This document shows positions 25,789 through 35,698 of a stretch of DNA of 64,000 bases, one piece after another. The translations under genes were made by a program, and so were the position numbers. The notes under the pieces were generated by a model. The model ran no database searches, was not told the DNA's origin, and was given only the letters and a program-made list of their open reading frames with translations. Numbering within the stretch: the first letter of the stretch is position 1; each line of letters begins with the position of its first letter. Source of the stretch: Oscillospiraceae bacterium (GTDB lineage: Bacteria; Bacillota; Clostridia; Oscillospirales; CAG-272). The stretch covers positions 1 through 64,000 of the forward strand of contig SVUA01000007.1 in the NCBI GenBank assembly GCA_015063485.1, in the 5' to 3' direction.

Positions 25789-25838
25789 CGCGCGAAAATA
25801 TCGCGCCTTTTCCTTTATGCAGAAAATTTCTGCATAAA
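25789..25838 (-). other. Two hairpins between rpsD and rpoA
   Basis: A 12-bp perfect stem 25814-25825/25827-25838 (TTTATGCAGAAA) comes first in the transcript. GCGCGA/TCGCGC (25790-25795/25801-25806) follows, with TTTTTC a few bases later. They may attenuate or process the message ahead of rpoA. Confidence 0.6.
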
Positions 25839-25851
25839 GAAGGGGCATTGA

Positions 25852-26478
25852 TTACTTGGAGTAAAGCTCGACGATAAGCTGCTCGTTGAACTCGAAGTCG
25901 ATATCGTCTCTTGCGGGAAGAGCCACTACCTTTGCGGTAAGAGTGGTCTTATCAACATCAAGCCACTTAGGAGCGGTCTTGGTCTGAAGCTTCTCTGCGA
26001 GTTCCTTGCACTTTGCAGAACCGCGGAAGTTCTCCTTAACTGCTACTACGTCACCTGCGCTAACGATGATAGAAGGAATATTTACCTTCTTACCGTTGAG
26101 CGTAAAGTGCTCGTGAAGAACGAGCTGACGGGCATCACGACGGCTTTCAGCCATACCCATTCTGTATACAACGTTATCAAGACGGCGCTCGATAAGCTTG
26201 AGCAGGTTCTCACCCGTCATGCCTTCCTTGCGGTCTGCCTCTACGAAGTAGTTCTTGAACTGCTTCTCGAGAACGCCGTAATATCTCTTGGTCTTCTGCT
26301 TCTCACGAAGCTGCATTCCGTACTCTCTCTGCTTCTTTGCAGCGGCACCGTGCTGACCGGGAGCTGTTGAGCGGCGGTCAAGTGCGCACTTGCCGGAGGT
26401 GCATCTGTCACCCTTCAAAAAGAGCTTGGTTCCTTCTCTGCGGCACAATTTGCACGCAGGACCGGTATATCTTGCCAT
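25852..26478 (-). CDS. rpsD: Ribosomal protein S4 (Zn-binding type)
   Basis: A 208-residue S4 that nucleates 30S assembly and often represses its own operon. The four cysteines C9, C12, C26 and C31 form a zinc knuckle, so this is the Cys+ type. The S4 RNA-binding domain is [22 protein letters not shown]. It sits between rpsK and rpoA. Confidence 0.96.
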   Translation of the reverse strand: MARYTGPACKLCRREGTKLFLKGDRCTSGKCALDRRSTAPGQHGAAAKKQREYGMQLREKQKTKRYYGVLEKQFKNYFVEADRKEGMTGENLLKLIERRLDNVVYRMGMAESRRDARQLVLHEHFTLNGKKVNIPSIIVSAGDVVAVKENFRGSAKCKELAEKLQTKTAPKWLDVDKTTLTAKVVALPARDDIDFEFNEQLIVELYSK

Positions 26479-26501
26479 TTTCAGTTTCCTCCTGTTTTTA
26501 A

Positions 26502-26897
26502 TTAAACGCGTCTGCGCTTAGGCGGTCTGCATCCGTTGTGAGGAACGGGAGTTACGTCCTTGATCATAGTGATCGAAAGACCTACCGTCTCAAGTGCGCG
26601 GATTGCCGACTCACGTCCGGATCCCGGACCCTTTACATAGACTTCAACAGTCTTAAGTCCATGCTCCATTGCTGCCTTTGCAGCTGCTTCAGAAGCCATC
26701 TGAGCGGCGAAAGGAGTGGACTTTCTGGAGCCTTTGAAACCGAGTTCACCAGCAGATGCCCAGGAAATTGCGTTTCCGTTGACATCGGTAACTGTAACGA
26801 TCGTGTTATTAAAGGTTGCAGCGATATGAACAGCGCCTTTTTCGATATTCTTTTTCTCGCGGCGTCTCTTAATAACCTTCTTAGCAACTTTTGCCAT
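26502..26897 (-). CDS. rpsK: Ribosomal protein S11
   Basis: A 131-residue S11 of the 30S platform ([51 protein letters not shown]). Complete, with normal termini. It follows rpsM by 15 bp. Confidence 0.97.
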   Translation of the reverse strand: MAKVAKKVIKRRREKKNIEKGAVHIAATFNNTIVTVTDVNGNAISWASAGELGFKGSRKSTPFAAQMASEAAAKAAMEHGLKTVEVYVKGPGSGRESAIRALETVGLSITMIKDVTPVPHNGCRPPKRRRV

Positions 26898-26912
26898 CTT
26901 TCTACCTCCCTA

Positions 26913-27281
26913 TTATTTCTTCTTGTTAGCGATGGTCTTTGCGGGACCTTTTCTTGTTCTTGCATTGGTTTTGGTTCTCTGACCTCTTACGGGGAGACCT
27001 TTTCTGTGTCTGATTCCGCGATAGCAGTTGATCTCAACCATTCTCTTTATGTTGAGTGCTACTTCACGGCGGAGATCACCCTCAACAGTGTAAGAGTTTT
27101 CGATCTCATCACGCAGCTTTGCGATCTCATCCTCGGTAAGATCCTTTGCGCGCTTATCAGGATCAATTCCCGTCTTTGCGAGAATGTCATTAGAGCTCTT
27201 GCGACCGATACCGTAGATATAAGTCAATGCGATCTCTACGCGCTTATTGTTCGGAATATCAACACCAGCTATACGAGCCAT
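26913..27281 (-). CDS. rpsM: Ribosomal protein S13
   Basis: A 122-residue S13 of the 30S head ([47 protein letters not shown]). Complete. It is preceded by rpmJ, the standard infA-rpmJ-rpsM order. Confidence 0.97.
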   Translation of the reverse strand: MARIAGVDIPNNKRVEIALTYIYGIGRKSSNDILAKTGIDPDKRAKDLTEDEIAKLRDEIENSYTVEGDLRREVALNIKRMVEINCYRGIRHRKGLPVRGQRTKTNARTRKGPAKTIANKKK

Positions 27282-27312
27282 ATTGTTTTACCTCTCTGTT
27301 AGATTTTTCGGC

Positions 27313-27426
27313 TTAGCCTTGTCTCTGCTTATGCTTGGGGTTTTCGCAGATAACCATTACTTTGCCTTTTCTCTTAATGATTTTGCACTTTTCGCAAATC
27401 TTCTTTACGGATGGTTTAACCTTCAT
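27313..27426 (-). CDS. rpmJ: Ribosomal protein L36
   Basis: A 37-residue protein starting [14 protein letters not shown] and ending KHKQRQG. C11, C14, C27 and H32 form the zinc ribbon of the Cys+ L36 type. It lies 24 bp after infA. Small but unambiguous by order, length and motif. Confidence 0.95.
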   Translation of the reverse strand: MKVKPSVKKICEKCKIIKRKGKVMVICENPKHKQRQG

Positions 27427-27450
27427 TTTATTACACCAACCCTTTCTTTA

Positions 27451-27669
27451 TTACTTTGCACGCCAAGTGATGCGTCCTTTGGTCAGGTCGTAGACCGAAA
27501 CCTCTATGGTGACGCGGTCACCGGGCAGAATTCTGATATAGTTCATTCTAAGCTTTCCCGATATGTGAGCCGTTACTATATGCTCATTGGGAAGCTTTAC
27601 CTTGAAGGTCGCGTTAGGCAATGCCTCTACTACTACGCCTTCAAATTCGATTACATCATCCTTCGGCAC
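27451..27669 (-). CDS. infA: Translation initiation factor IF-1
   Basis: A 72-residue S1-fold protein ([40 protein letters not shown]). It occupies the ribosomal A site during initiation. Placed between map and rpmJ as in most Firmicutes; the small KOW-domain gene often found here is absent. Confidence 0.97.
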   Translation of the reverse strand: MPKDDVIEFEGVVVEALPNATFKVKLPNEHIVTAHISGKLRMNYIRILPGDRVTIEVSVYDLTKGRITWRAK

Positions 27670-27716
27670 GATAGTTCCTCCTATTATGCATCTATCTCTG
27701 CGATCATTTGATCAAC

Positions 27717-28478
27717 TTACCACTCTTTGTCAACGAGCGTAGTAATCACCACGCCGTCCGACGTAAGAGCAACCGTATTTTCGTAATGCGCCGAAAGGCT
27801 CTTGTCACGGGTCTTTACCGTCCAGCCGTCCGACAACTCATAGACTTCTTCCGATCCGACGTTTACCATCGGCTCGATCGCAAGTGTCATACCCGCGCAC
27901 AGACGAACACCGCGTCCTGCCGTTCCGTAATTCGGAACGTCGGGAGACTCGTGAAGCTCACGCCCCACTCCGTGTCCTATATATCTGCGCACTACCGAAA
28001 AGCCTGCCTGTTCAACACAGTTCTGTATGGCGCTACCTATATCGCCTATTCGGTTACCGAGCTTAAAAGCTTCAACACCGCAGAAGAAACTGTTTCGAGT
28101 AACCTCTATCAAGTGTTTTGCCTCATCGCTTACCTTGCCGACGGCTATCGTTCTCGCCGCATCTCCGTGAAATCCCTTATAAAACGCGCCAACGTCAATT
28201 TTTACGATGTCTCCCTCGCGAAGTATCTTCTTTTCAGAAGGTATTCCGTGAATGACCTCATCATTTACGCTGATACACGCAGAACCGGGAAATCCCGCAT
28301 AGCCGAGAAACGAAGGCTTTGCGCCGCTCTTTTCGATATAATTGCGTATGACCGTATCAAGCTCTTTAGTACTTACGCCTTCGCGGAGATGCTCACGGGC
28401 GACGAGCAATGCCTCGCCCGTGATGCGTCCCGCATCGATCATTGCTGAAATCTGAGCGGAATTTTTTAGTTGGATCAT
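27717..28478 (-). CDS. map: Type I methionine aminopeptidase
   Basis: A 253-residue metalloprotease that removes the initiator Met. Metal-ligand segments are visible: IDVGAFYKGFHGDAART, GHGVGRELHESP and MTLAIEPMV. It starts 2 bp after the adk stop, so the two are closely coupled, and lies in the secY-adk-map-infA block. Confidence 0.95.
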   Translation of the reverse strand: MIQLKNSAQISAMIDAGRITGEALLVAREHLREGVSTKELDTVIRNYIEKSGAKPSFLGYAGFPGSACISVNDEVIHGIPSEKKILREGDIVKIDVGAFYKGFHGDAARTIAVGKVSDEAKHLIEVTRNSFFCGVEAFKLGNRIGDIGSAIQNCVEQAGFSVVRRYIGHGVGRELHESPDVPNYGTAGRGVRLCAGMTLAIEPMVNVGSEEVYELSDGWTVKTRDKSLSAHYENTVALTSDGVVITTLVDKEW

Positions 28479-28480
28479 GC

Positions 28481-29122
28481 TTACGCCTCAAATTTTGAGA
28501 GTGCCTTCATAACTCCTGCAGTAGTGTCCTCAACCTTTTCCATGCCCTTGACACAAGCAAGGATCCCCTTTGCCGCATAATAATCCTTAAGCGGCTCGGT
28601 TATTTCATGGTAGTTTGCAAGACGCTTCAGCACAGTCTCGGCAACGTCGTCATCTCTGATATACAGCGATGCGCCGCAGGCGTCGCAGACATTTTCTGTT
28701 TTGGGCGGAATATACGCAATGTGATAAGAAGCTCCGCAAGCTGAGCAGATCCTACGACCGCTCATTCTTTCTACTATCTTCTCATCCTCGACCTCAATGC
28801 TGAGTACAACATCGATCTTCACACCCATAGCGTCGAGCGCCTCTGCCTGAGGGATCGAACGGGGGAAGCCGTCAAGAATAAATCCGTTTGCGCACTTATC
28901 CGACGAAAGATAATCTTTGATAATACCGATCACAACCGCATCGGGCACGAGGTTTCCCGAGTCCATATAAGACTTCGCCTCAAGACCGAGAGCAGTTCCT
29001 TCCTTGACAGCCGCACGAAGCATATCGCCCGTGGAAACTGCGGGAATGTTCCATTTTTCCGAGATTTTTGCGGACTGAGTTCCTTTTCCGGCACCGGGAG
29101 CGCCCATAAGAATCAAGTTCAT
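28481..29122 (-). CDS. adk: Adenylate kinase (Zn-LID type)
   Basis: A 213-residue enzyme (AMP + ATP to 2 ADP). The P-loop is GAPGAGKGTQ, and DGFPRSIPQA is the NMP-site segment. The LID carries C126, C129, C146 and C149, the zinc-binding type seen in Gram-positive bacteria. The start at 29122 follows GGAGGAAAAAC; the upstream frame extension lies in the secY end and is rejected. Confidence 0.95.
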   Translation of the reverse strand: MNLILMGAPGAGKGTQSAKISEKWNIPAVSTGDMLRAAVKEGTALGLEAKSYMDSGNLVPDAVVIGIIKDYLSSDKCANGFILDGFPRSIPQAEALDAMGVKIDVVLSIEVEDEKIVERMSGRRICSACGASYHIAYIPPKTENVCDACGASLYIRDDDVAETVLKRLANYHEITEPLKDYYAAKGILACVKGMEKVEDTTAGVMKALSKFEA

Positions 29123-29147
29123 GTTTTTCCTCCAAACGAAACTATGA

Positions 29148-30485
29148 TCAATCAAGGAAGCCCTTGTAATTACGGAGCGACATCTGAGCCTCAAGCTCAC
29201 GGAAGGTCTCGAGAGCAACGCCGACTACGATCATCATTGAAGAACCGCCAAACGCAAACGCAGAGAACCAAGATGTCCACGCATTTTTGCCTATAACGAT
29301 ATTCTTGACCGTAAATTCGATATTGTTTACGAGCATTGGGAAGCACGCGATAAGAGCTACGAGAAGCGCGCCAACGAGAGTGATTCTCGAAAGGACCTTC
29401 TTAATAAACTCTACCGTAGGTCTGCCCACACGGATTCCGGGAATAGCTCCTCCATTGTTCTTAATATTGTTTGCAACTTCTACAGGATTGAAGGAAATCG
29501 CAACGTAGAAGAAAGCAAATGCAATAAGAAGGATAAGGAATACTACAAAATAGGGCCATGTGTTATAGTTGAACCAGTTGTTCACAAACTTCGTAAACCA
29601 ATTCTCCTTAGTCATGAAGGTAGCTATCGTAGCGGGGATCGCAACGATAGAGTTTGCGAAGATGATGGGCATAACGCCGGACATATTGACCTTCAAGGGA
29701 AGGTTGGTATTCTGTCCGCCGTACATTTTTCTTCCGACAACACGCTTTGCGTACTGGATCGGAATTCTTCTTTCGGCATCAGACATCCAAACGATGAGTA
29801 CGACCATAGCAAGAAGTACGAGAACTTCAGCGATAGCGAGGAGAAGTCCCCACCATACGAACTTACCGTTCTGAACAACGAGTGCTCCGATAGCCGTAAA
29901 CATTGAGAAGAGTCCTGCAATAATGTTTGCAAAAAGGATCATGGAGATACCGTTACCGATACCGTGCTCATTGATCTTTTCCGCAAGCCACATAACGAGC
30001 GATGCACCTGCGCAGTACGAAGCTATGATTACCATGTAGTTAAAGAAGTTAGGCTCTGTTACTACAAGCATATTGTTAGCCTCAAGGAAGAATGCATAAC
30101 CGATACTCGTTACGAGTGCGAGAACGACCGTAAAAATACGGGTAAGCATGGTAAGCTTTTTCTTACCTTCCTCGCCTTCCTTTGCCCATTTTTCAAGGGG
30201 AGGAAGCGCGATAGTAAGAAGCTGAACCACGATAGATGCCGTAATGTAGGGGGATACACCGAGCGCAAGCAAGGTTGCCTGTGCAAGTGCTCCGCCTGAA
30301 AGAAGGTTCAGGAACTGAAGAATGTTGCCACTGAAAAGATTTGTCGCGGTGCCAAGCACATCGGGTGACACGTAAGGTACCGGAATGTTAGCTCCGAGAC
30401 GGTACAGAACGATGATAAGCAATGTGAAGAGAAGCTTTTTCTTAAGCTCGGGGATTCTCCAAGCGTTTTTCAGCGTCTTGAACAT
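29148..30485 (-). CDS. secY: Preprotein translocase subunit SecY
   Basis: A 445-residue, ten-helix channel protein of the Sec translocon (FTLLIIVLYRLGANIPVPYV; the plug/TM2 region SGGALAQATLLALGVSPYI). It sits between rplO and adk as usual; the rplO stop is 2 bp from its start. Confidence 0.96.
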   Translation of the reverse strand: MFKTLKNAWRIPELKKKLLFTLLIIVLYRLGANIPVPYVSPDVLGTATNLFSGNILQFLNLLSGGALAQATLLALGVSPYITASIVVQLLTIALPPLEKWAKEGEEGKKKLTMLTRIFTVVLALVTSIGYAFFLEANNMLVVTEPNFFNYMVIIASYCAGASLVMWLAEKINEHGIGNGISMILFANIIAGLFSMFTAIGALVVQNGKFVWWGLLLAIAEVLVLLAMVVLIVWMSDAERRIPIQYAKRVVGRKMYGGQNTNLPLKVNMSGVMPIIFANSIVAIPATIATFMTKENWFTKFVNNWFNYNTWPYFVVFLILLIAFAFFYVAISFNPVEVANNIKNNGGAIPGIRVGRPTVEFIKKVLSRITLVGALLVALIACFPMLVNNIEFTVKNIVIGKNAWTSWFSAFAFGGSSMMIVVGVALETFRELEAQMSLRNYKGFLD

Positions 30486-30487
30486 TC

Positions 30488-30928
30488 TTATACCTCCTCG
30501 ATCTTTCCACCTGCTGCTTCTATCTTTTCCTTTGCACTAGCCGAAAAGACTGTCGCTTTAACTGTGAGTTTTTTGGTAAGCTCGCCTTCTCCAAGAACCT
30601 TGATTCCATCAAGCTCCTTGCGTACGAGCTTTGCTGCCTTAAGCGCTTCCATATCAACAACTGCTCCGTCCTCAAAACGATTGAGAGCCGCTACGTTTAT
30701 GATAGCGTAGTTAACAGCAAATCTGTTTTTGAAGCCTCTCTTGGGAAGCTTTCTGTAAAGAGGAAGCTGTCCTCCCTCAAATCCGGGTCTTACACCGCCG
30801 CCGGAACGAGCGTTCTGACCCTTGTGGCCCTTACCTGCGGTCTTTCCGTTACCGGAACCGGGGCCTCTACCTTTACGCCAAGCTGCCTTTGCGGAGCCTT
30901 CAGCGGGAGAAAGTTGATTTAATTTCAT
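30488..30928 (-). CDS. rplO: Ribosomal protein L15
   Basis: A 146-residue L15 ([34 protein letters not shown] in two stretches; the basic Gly-rich N-terminus reaches into 23S rRNA). Complete. It follows rpmD by 12 bp. Confidence 0.96.
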   Translation of the reverse strand: MKLNQLSPAEGSAKAAWRKGRGPGSGNGKTAGKGHKGQNARSGGGVRPGFEGGQLPLYRKLPKRGFKNRFAVNYAIINVAALNRFEDGAVVDMEALKAAKLVRKELDGIKVLGEGELTKKLTVKATVFSASAKEKIEAAGGKIEEV

Positions 30929-30940
30929 GTCTCTGCCTCC

Positions 30941-31114
30941 TTACGCGTTTTCGATCTTTACGAGGTGCGAAATAACCTTGACCTTGCCCGCGAGAACGGC
31001 ATTATCCTCATGAACAATGCTGTCACCGATCTTAACAAGACCCAGAGACTTTGCGGTTGCCTTCTGATTGGGTTTAGCACCGATCAGGCTTTTTACGAGA
31101 GTAACTTTTTTCAT
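30941..31114 (-). CDS. rpmD: Ribosomal protein L30
   Basis: A 57-residue protein starting MKKVTLVKSLIGAKPNQ and ending HLVKIENA, in its standard place between rpsE and rplO. The ATG at 31114 has AGGGGACAC in front. The KATAKSLGLVKIGD block is the typical L30 core. Confidence 0.94.
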   Translation of the reverse strand: MKKVTLVKSLIGAKPNQKATAKSLGLVKIGDSIVHEDNAVLAGKVKVISHLVKIENA

Positions 31115-31130
31115 TGTGTCCCCTCCTTAA

Positions 31131-31634
31131 TCAACCTTTTACCTTGTCGACGGAAACATCACGGATCTTTGCTACCTCTTCAGCAGTGCGAAGAGCCTCA
31201 AGTCCTGCGATAGTTGCCTTTACGACGTTGGTAGGATTATTGGAGCGGAGGCACTTCGCACGAATGTTAGAAATACCAACAAGCTCCAGAACTGCTCTGA
31301 CCTTTCCGCCCGCGATGATACCGGTACCGGGTGCAGCAGGCTTAAGAAGAACCTTACCTGCGCCGTATACGCCGATTACTTCATGGGGAATGGTCGTTCC
31401 CTTAAGGGAAACAGTTATCATATTCTTTTTAGCATCCTCAATTCCCTTGCGGATCGCTTCGGGAACTTCGGCAGCCTTTCCAAGTCCTACTCCTACGTGA
31501 CCGTTACCGTCGCCCACTACCATGAGTGCTGCGAAACGAGAAATACGACCACCCTTAACGGTCTTGGAAACACGGTTCAGAGCGACAAGCTTTTCCTGAA
31601 GGTCAAGCTCTGCCGGATTAATTTTGTTTGCCAT
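31131..31634 (-). CDS. rpsE: Ribosomal protein S5
   Basis: A 167-residue S5 ([45 protein letters not shown]). The start at 31634 ([10 protein letters not shown]) follows TAGGAGGAAAAAC. A 76-nt gap with two hairpins separates it from rplR. Confidence 0.96.
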   Translation of the reverse strand: MANKINPAELDLQEKLVALNRVSKTVKGGRISRFAALMVVGDGNGHVGVGLGKAAEVPEAIRKGIEDAKKNMITVSLKGTTIPHEVIGVYGAGKVLLKPAAPGTGIIAGGKVRAVLELVGISNIRAKCLRSNNPTNVVKATIAGLEALRTAEEVAKIRDVSVDKVKG

Positions 31635-31653
31635 GTTTTTCCTCCTAAGATTG

Positions 31654-31714
31654 TGTTCAAAACTATTTTTTGTTTGAACAGTGTACAAACCGGACTGATT
31701 GCAAAAGCAATCAG
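31654..31714 (-). other. Hairpins between rplR and rpsE
   Basis: CTGATTGC/GCAATCAG (31695-31702/31707-31714) overlaps the rplR stop codon. TGTTCAAA/TTTGAACA (31654-31661/31673-31680) lies just before the rpsE ribosome site. Possibly mRNA processing or translational coupling elements. Confidence 0.5.
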
Positions 31715-32070
31715 AACTTCAGTCCGCTCTCGCGAGCGCCTTCAGCCAATTCCGATACACGTCCGTGATAAAGATAGCCGCCGCGGTCGAATACGACTTC
31801 GGTGATACCCTTTGCTGCTGCTCTTTCGCCGATCATCTGACCGACCTTCTTAGCTGCTGTCTTGTTGCCGCAATTACCCTCAAAATCTTTTTCATGGGTA
31901 GAAGCGGAAACCAAGGTTACGCCTGCAACGTCGTCAATGATCTGAGCGCAGATATGCGCGTTAGATCTATATACGCACAGACGCGGACGGGAAGCTGTTC
32001 CCGAAATTTTTGCTCTGACTCTCTTATGTCTCTTAAGACGAGCCTTATTAGCGTCTTTTCTTGATACCAT
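31711..32070 (-). CDS. rplR: Ribosomal protein L18
   Basis: A 119-residue L18, the 5S rRNA-binding protein ([42 protein letters not shown]). Complete. Its stop codon lies inside a hairpin. Confidence 0.96.
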   Translation of the reverse strand: MVSRKDANKARLKRHKRVRAKISGTASRPRLCVYRSNAHICAQIIDDVAGVTLVSASTHEKDFEGNCGNKTAAKKVGQMIGERAAAKGITEVVFDRGGYLYHGRVSELAEGARESGLKF

Positions 32071-32088
32071 TTGTGTCCACTCCTTTCA

Positions 32089-32661
32089 TTATTTACCGGT
32101 CTTTCCGGCTTTGCGGCGAACTCTCTCGTCTGCGTATTTAACACCCTTACCATGATAAGGTTCAGGCGGTCTCTTGCTGCGGATGACCGCTGCGGTCTGA
32201 CCAACTGCCTGCTTGTCGATTCCCTTTACGGTGATCGTGATCGGAACGACCTTATCTGCTACTTCAAGGGTAATTCCCTCGGGCTCGGTGATGCAGAACT
32301 TATCCTGAGGCTTGCCGTTTGCTTTAAGGGAGTGTCCCAAGTAAAGCTCTACGGTCTTACCAACCTTAGCTGCCTTATAACCGACGCCTATGATCTCCAA
32401 AGTCTTGGAGAAGCCCTTGGTTACACCAACGACCATGTTGTTAAGGAGCGCGCGGCTAAGTCCGTGTACGCTTCTGTCCTCCTTCTCATCGGTAGGACGG
32501 GTAACCGTAAGAACATTGCCCTCGAGCTTTATCATCATACGGCTGTTAAATTTCTCGGTGAGAGTACCGAGCGGTCCCTTGACCGTTACTACGTTATCTT
32601 CCGCAATGGTTACGGTAACACCTGCGGGAACTTCTATAGGCATTCTTCCTATTCTTGACAT
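32089..32661 (-). CDS. rplF: Ribosomal protein L6
   Basis: A 190-residue L6 with its two similar RNA-binding folds (MSRIGRMPIEVPAGVTV; then GIDKQAVGQTAAVIRSKRPPEPYHGKG). About ten residues longer than usual because of a basic C-terminal end (RVRRKAGKTGK). Confidence 0.96.
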   Translation of the reverse strand: MSRIGRMPIEVPAGVTVTIAEDNVVTVKGPLGTLTEKFNSRMMIKLEGNVLTVTRPTDEKEDRSVHGLSRALLNNMVVGVTKGFSKTLEIIGVGYKAAKVGKTVELYLGHSLKANGKPQDKFCITEPEGITLEVADKVVPITITVKGIDKQAVGQTAAVIRSKRPPEPYHGKGVKYADERVRRKAGKTGK

Positions 32662-32682
32662 TTCAATTACCTCCCGCTTTCA

Positions 32683-33081
32683 TTACCAGACAAACGCAAG
32701 GACTTCGCCGCCGATCTTGGTCTCGCGAGCCTTCTTGTCGGTCATAATTCCCTTGGAAGTCGATACGATCGCGATTCCAAGTCCGTTCATTACCTTAGGC
32801 ATATCCTCGTAACCTGCGTATATACGAAGACCGGGCTTAGATACTCTGCGGATACCGCGGATCACCTTCTGCTTGCCTGCGTTGTACTTAAGGGTTACAC
32901 GAATAACGCCCTGCTTTCCATCCTCGATGACCTGATAGCTCTTTACGTAGCCCTCTTCAACGAGAATGTCTGCGATTGCCTTTTTCATTTTGGATGCAGG
33001 AATGTCAACAGTTGCGTGCTTTGCGTCATTTGCATTGCGTATTCTGGTGAGCATATCTGCGATTACGTCTGACATTTGCAT
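32683..33081 (-). CDS. rpsH: Ribosomal protein S8
   Basis: A 132-residue S8 ([44 protein letters not shown]). In E. coli S8 regulates the spc operon by binding mRNA. The first ATG (33081) has AGGAGGATAAAAATT in front; an ATG two codons on is also possible. An unusually long 209-nt structured gap precedes it. Confidence 0.95.
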   Translation of the reverse strand: MQMSDVIADMLTRIRNANDAKHATVDIPASKMKKAIADILVEEGYVKSYQVIEDGKQGVIRVTLKYNAGKQKVIRGIRRVSKPGLRIYAGYEDMPKVMNGLGIAIVSTSKGIMTDKKARETKIGGEVLAFVW

Positions 33082-33290
33082 AATTTTTATCCTCCTGTAT
33101 GCAAGTTAATATTTTCTTGCTGCCGTACGCTGACGGCGGCATATTGGCGGTTAAGCGCATCCGTAGACTCGCTTCCTTCCAATAGTTTAGGATTGTTCCT
33201 CTTTAGACTCGAGGAGAGTTATCATCTCGGCGGGATATTCGATTTCAAAGCTTCAAGCTTTGAAACCGTTTTCCGTCGTTTTGATTTAAA
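33082..33290 (-). other. Structured 209-nt gap between rpsN and rpsH
   Basis: No gene. The stem TTTCAAAGCT/AGCTTTGAAA (33243-33252/33256-33265) comes first in the transcript. A GCCGT/ACGGC hairpin with extended arms (33118-33141) lies near the rpsH ribosome site. Shorter CCTC/GAGG pairs lie between. It may be a regulatory element for the downstream spc genes. Confidence 0.5.
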
Positions 33291-33476
33291 TTACCAACTT
33301 GCTTTCTTTACGCCGGGGATCTGTCCCTTGTAAGCGAGCTCGCGGAAGCAGATACGGCAGATGCCGTATTTGCGGAGATAAGCATGGGGACGACCGCAGA
33401 TCTTGCATCTGTTATACTCTCTGGTGGAGTACTTCTGCGTCTTCTGCTGCTTAAGAATCATAGCCTTCTTTGCCAT
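33291..33476 (-). CDS. rpsN: Ribosomal protein S14 type Z (Zn-binding)
   Basis: A 61-residue S14 with C24, C27, C40 and C43 (CKICGRP...GICRICF), the zinc form. Complete. It lies between rplE and rpsH. Confidence 0.96.
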   Translation of the reverse strand: MAKKAMILKQQKTQKYSTREYNRCKICGRPHAYLRKYGICRICFRELAYKGQIPGVKKASW

Positions 33477-33495
33477 TTTTACCTACCTCCTTTAA

Positions 33496-34035
33496 TTAGT
33501 TTGCGAAGGGAGCGCCCATAAGCTTGAGGAGCTCTCTTGCCTCTTCGTCGGTGTTAGCCGTTGTTACGAAGCAGATATCCATACCGCGGATCTTTTCAAC
33601 CTTGTCGTACTCGATCTCGGGGAATATGAGCTGCTCCTTAAGACCAAGCGCATAGTTTCCTCTGCCGTCGAACGCGTTGGGGTTGATACCCTTGAAGTCA
33701 CGAACTCTGGGGAGAGAGAAGTTGAAGAGTCTGTCCATAAACTCATACATTCTGTCGCCTCTGAGGGTTACCTTTGCGCCGATCTTCATGCCCTCACGGA
33801 CCTTGAAGTTAGCGACGGACTTCTTTGCGTAGGTGGGAACCGCCTTCTGTCCGGAAATGAGAGTAAGATCTGCGATAACTGCGTCGAGAGCCTTGGAGTT
33901 ATCCTTAGCGTCGCCGACACCGCAGTTGATAACGATCTTATCTACCTTCGGGATCTGCATGGGGCTCTTATACTCAAACTTTTTCATAAGGGCAGGAGCA
34001 ACGTCGGCCTTATACATATCTTTCAATCTTGCCAT
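33496..34035 (-). CDS. rplE: Ribosomal protein L5
   Basis: A 179-residue L5 that contacts 5S rRNA and the P-site tRNA ([36 protein letters not shown]). Complete, in standard order. Confidence 0.97.
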   Translation of the reverse strand: MARLKDMYKADVAPALMKKFEYKSPMQIPKVDKIVINCGVGDAKDNSKALDAVIADLTLISGQKAVPTYAKKSVANFKVREGMKIGAKVTLRGDRMYEFMDRLFNFSLPRVRDFKGINPNAFDGRGNYALGLKEQLIFPEIEYDKVEKIRGMDICFVTTANTDEEARELLKLMGAPFAN

Positions 34036-34052
34036 CAGTCAATACCTCCCAA

Positions 34053-34358
34053 TCAAAGTTCCTGTCCGCACTTTGCGCAGACACGAACCTTCTTACCGTC
34101 AACTACCTTGTAGTTAACTCTTACGCCCTTACCACACTTTGAGCAGTAAAGAGCTACCTTAGATGCATAAATAGCACCCTCTGCGTCAATGATGCCACCA
34201 GCTTCGCCCTGCTTACGAGGCTTTACGTGCTTGTGGATCATGTTGACCTTTTCTACTATTACCTTATCTTCCTTGGGGGAAACGGCAATAACCTTTCCCT
34301 TTACGCCCTTGTCGTCACCGGAAAGAACGATGACGGTATCGTCTTTTCTGATATTCAT
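34053..34358 (-). CDS. rplX: Ribosomal protein L24 with Cys4 end
   Basis: A 101-residue L24 with a KOW domain (DDTVIVLSGDDKGVKGKVIAV). Two CxxC pairs near the end (YCSKCGKG and VCAKCGQEL) form a likely zinc site. It lies between rplN and rplE. Confidence 0.95.
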   Translation of the reverse strand: MNIRKDDTVIVLSGDDKGVKGKVIAVSPKEDKVIVEKVNMIHKHVKPRKQGEAGGIIDAEGAIYASKVALYCSKCGKGVRVNYKVVDGKKVRVCAKCGQEL

Positions 34359-34374
34359 ACTCTCGATACCTCCA

Positions 34375-34743
34375 TTAAAGTACTTCGGGTGCGAGGGAAA
34401 GGATCTTCAGATAATCCTTCTCGCGGAGTTCTCTTGCGACCGGTCCAAAGATACGAGTTCCTCTGGGGGTCTTATCTTCTTTGATGATTACCGCTGCGTT
34501 CTCGTCAAACTTGATGTAGGATCCGTCTGCACGCTTCATACCATGCACACTTCTTACTACAACCGCCTTAACGACGTCGCCCTTCTTTACAACACCGCCG
34601 GGAGTAGCCTTCTTTACGCAGGCTACGACCACATCACCAATGTTCGCATATCTGCGGCCTGTTCCGCCCAGAACGCGAATGCACATCAGCTCTTTAGCTC
34701 CGGTGTTATCGGCAACCTTCATGAGTGTTTGTTGCTGTATCAC
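34375..34743 (-). CDS. rplN: Ribosomal protein L14
   Basis: A 122-residue L14 ([27 protein letters not shown]). It starts with GTG at 34743, with AGGAGGAAAATAAA in front; the family begins MIQQ, which fixes this start. Confidence 0.96.
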   Translation of the reverse strand: MIQQQTLMKVADNTGAKELMCIRVLGGTGRRYANIGDVVVACVKKATPGGVVKKGDVVKAVVVRSVHGMKRADGSYIKFDENAAVIIKEDKTPRGTRIFGPVARELREKDYLKILSLAPEVL

Positions 34744-34807
34744 TTTATTTTCCTCCTGATTTCAATACGATTTACGCCGTATTTACTGTATATGGTGTGG
34801 AGCTAAA

Positions 34808-35068
34808 TTATTTAGCTTTTTCGATGATCTCGACCACACGCCATCTCTTTGTCTTGGACAGCGGTCTGGTCTCCATGATCTCAACCTTGTCGCCGATGCC
34901 GCACGTGTTGTTCTCATCGTGTGCATGAACCTTCAAGGTACGCTTGATGATTTTTCCGTATACGGGATGCTTTACGTTGTCCTCGATGGCAATAACTACC
35001 GTCTTGTCCATCTTGTCGCTTACAACGTATCCGACACGGGTTTTTCTAAGATTTCTCTCTTCAGTCAT
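34808..35068 (-). CDS. rpsQ: Ribosomal protein S17
   Basis: An 86-residue S17 of the OB fold ([53 protein letters not shown] in two parts). Complete, in the rpmC-rpsQ-rplN order. Confidence 0.96.
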   Translation of the reverse strand: MTEERNLRKTRVGYVVSDKMDKTVVIAIEDNVKHPVYGKIIKRTLKVHAHDENNTCGIGDKVEIMETRPLSKTKRWRVVEIIEKAK

Positions 35069-35080
35069 GATCTTTCCTCC

Positions 35081-35281
35081 TTACGCGTTTTTCTCAGAAA
35101 GAACAGTCATTACACGGGCAATGTTCTTCTTAACTTCAACGATCTTCTGAGGATTGTCAAGCTGGTTGATCGCATGCTGGAAGCGGAGCGTAAAAAGCTC
35201 TTCCTTGAGCTCCTTGAGCTTTGCGTTAAGCTCTTCGGCACTCAATTTTCTGAGTTCTTCATTAAATTTTGTTGCCTTCAT
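35081..35281 (-). CDS. rpmC: Ribosomal protein L29
   Basis: A 66-residue, all-helical L29 ([35 protein letters not shown]). Its start is 3 bp from the rplP stop. Confidence 0.95.
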   Translation of the reverse strand: MKATKFNEELRKLSAEELNAKLKELKEELFTLRFQHAINQLDNPQKIVEVKKNIARVMTVLSEKNA

Positions 35282-35284
35282 AGC

Positions 35285-35698
35285 TTATGCTTCCTCCTTT
35301 ACGACGAACTTGCACTTGATGGGGAGCTTGTGAGACGCAAGTCTCATTGCTTCCTTTGCGACGTCTTCTGCAACGCCGTCCATCTCGAACATTACTCTAC
35401 CCGGCTTTACAACTGCTACCCAGTACTCAGGAGATCCCTTACCGGAACCCATTCGGGTCTCAGCAGGCTTCTCAGTTATGGGCTTGTCGGGGAAAATCTT
35501 GATCCAAACCTTACCGCCACGCTTGATATATCTTGTCATAGCAATACGGGCTGCTTCGATCTGGTTGCTGGTTATCCATGCAGGCTCAAGAGCTACAAGA
35601 CCGTAAGAACCGTTTGTAACCTTATTGCCTCTGGTTGCTTTACCTGTAAGTCTTCCGCGCTGTACGCGACGGTACTTAACTCTCTTAGGCATTAACAT
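35285..35698 (-). CDS. rplP: Ribosomal protein L16
   Basis: A 137-residue L16 ([19 protein letters not shown]). The start codon overlaps the rpsC stop by one base (TAATG). The first ATG is kept because homologues begin with MLLPKRV and the AGGAGG lies at the right distance. Confidence 0.96.
   Translation of the reverse strand: MLMPKRVKYRRVQRGRLTGKATRGNKVTNGSYGLVALEPAWITSNQIEAARIAMTRYIKRGGKVWIKIFPDKPITEKPAETRMGSGKGSPEYWVAVVKPGRVMFEMDGVAEDVAKEAMRLASHKLPIKCKFVVKEEA

Noticed and set aside
27708..28448. 246-codon plus-strand frame opposite map
   Set aside because: Shadow of the methionine aminopeptidase gene.
34919..35695. 258-codon plus-strand frame across rpsQ, rpmC and rplP
   Set aside because: It covers three verified ribosomal genes on the other strand and has no start signals.
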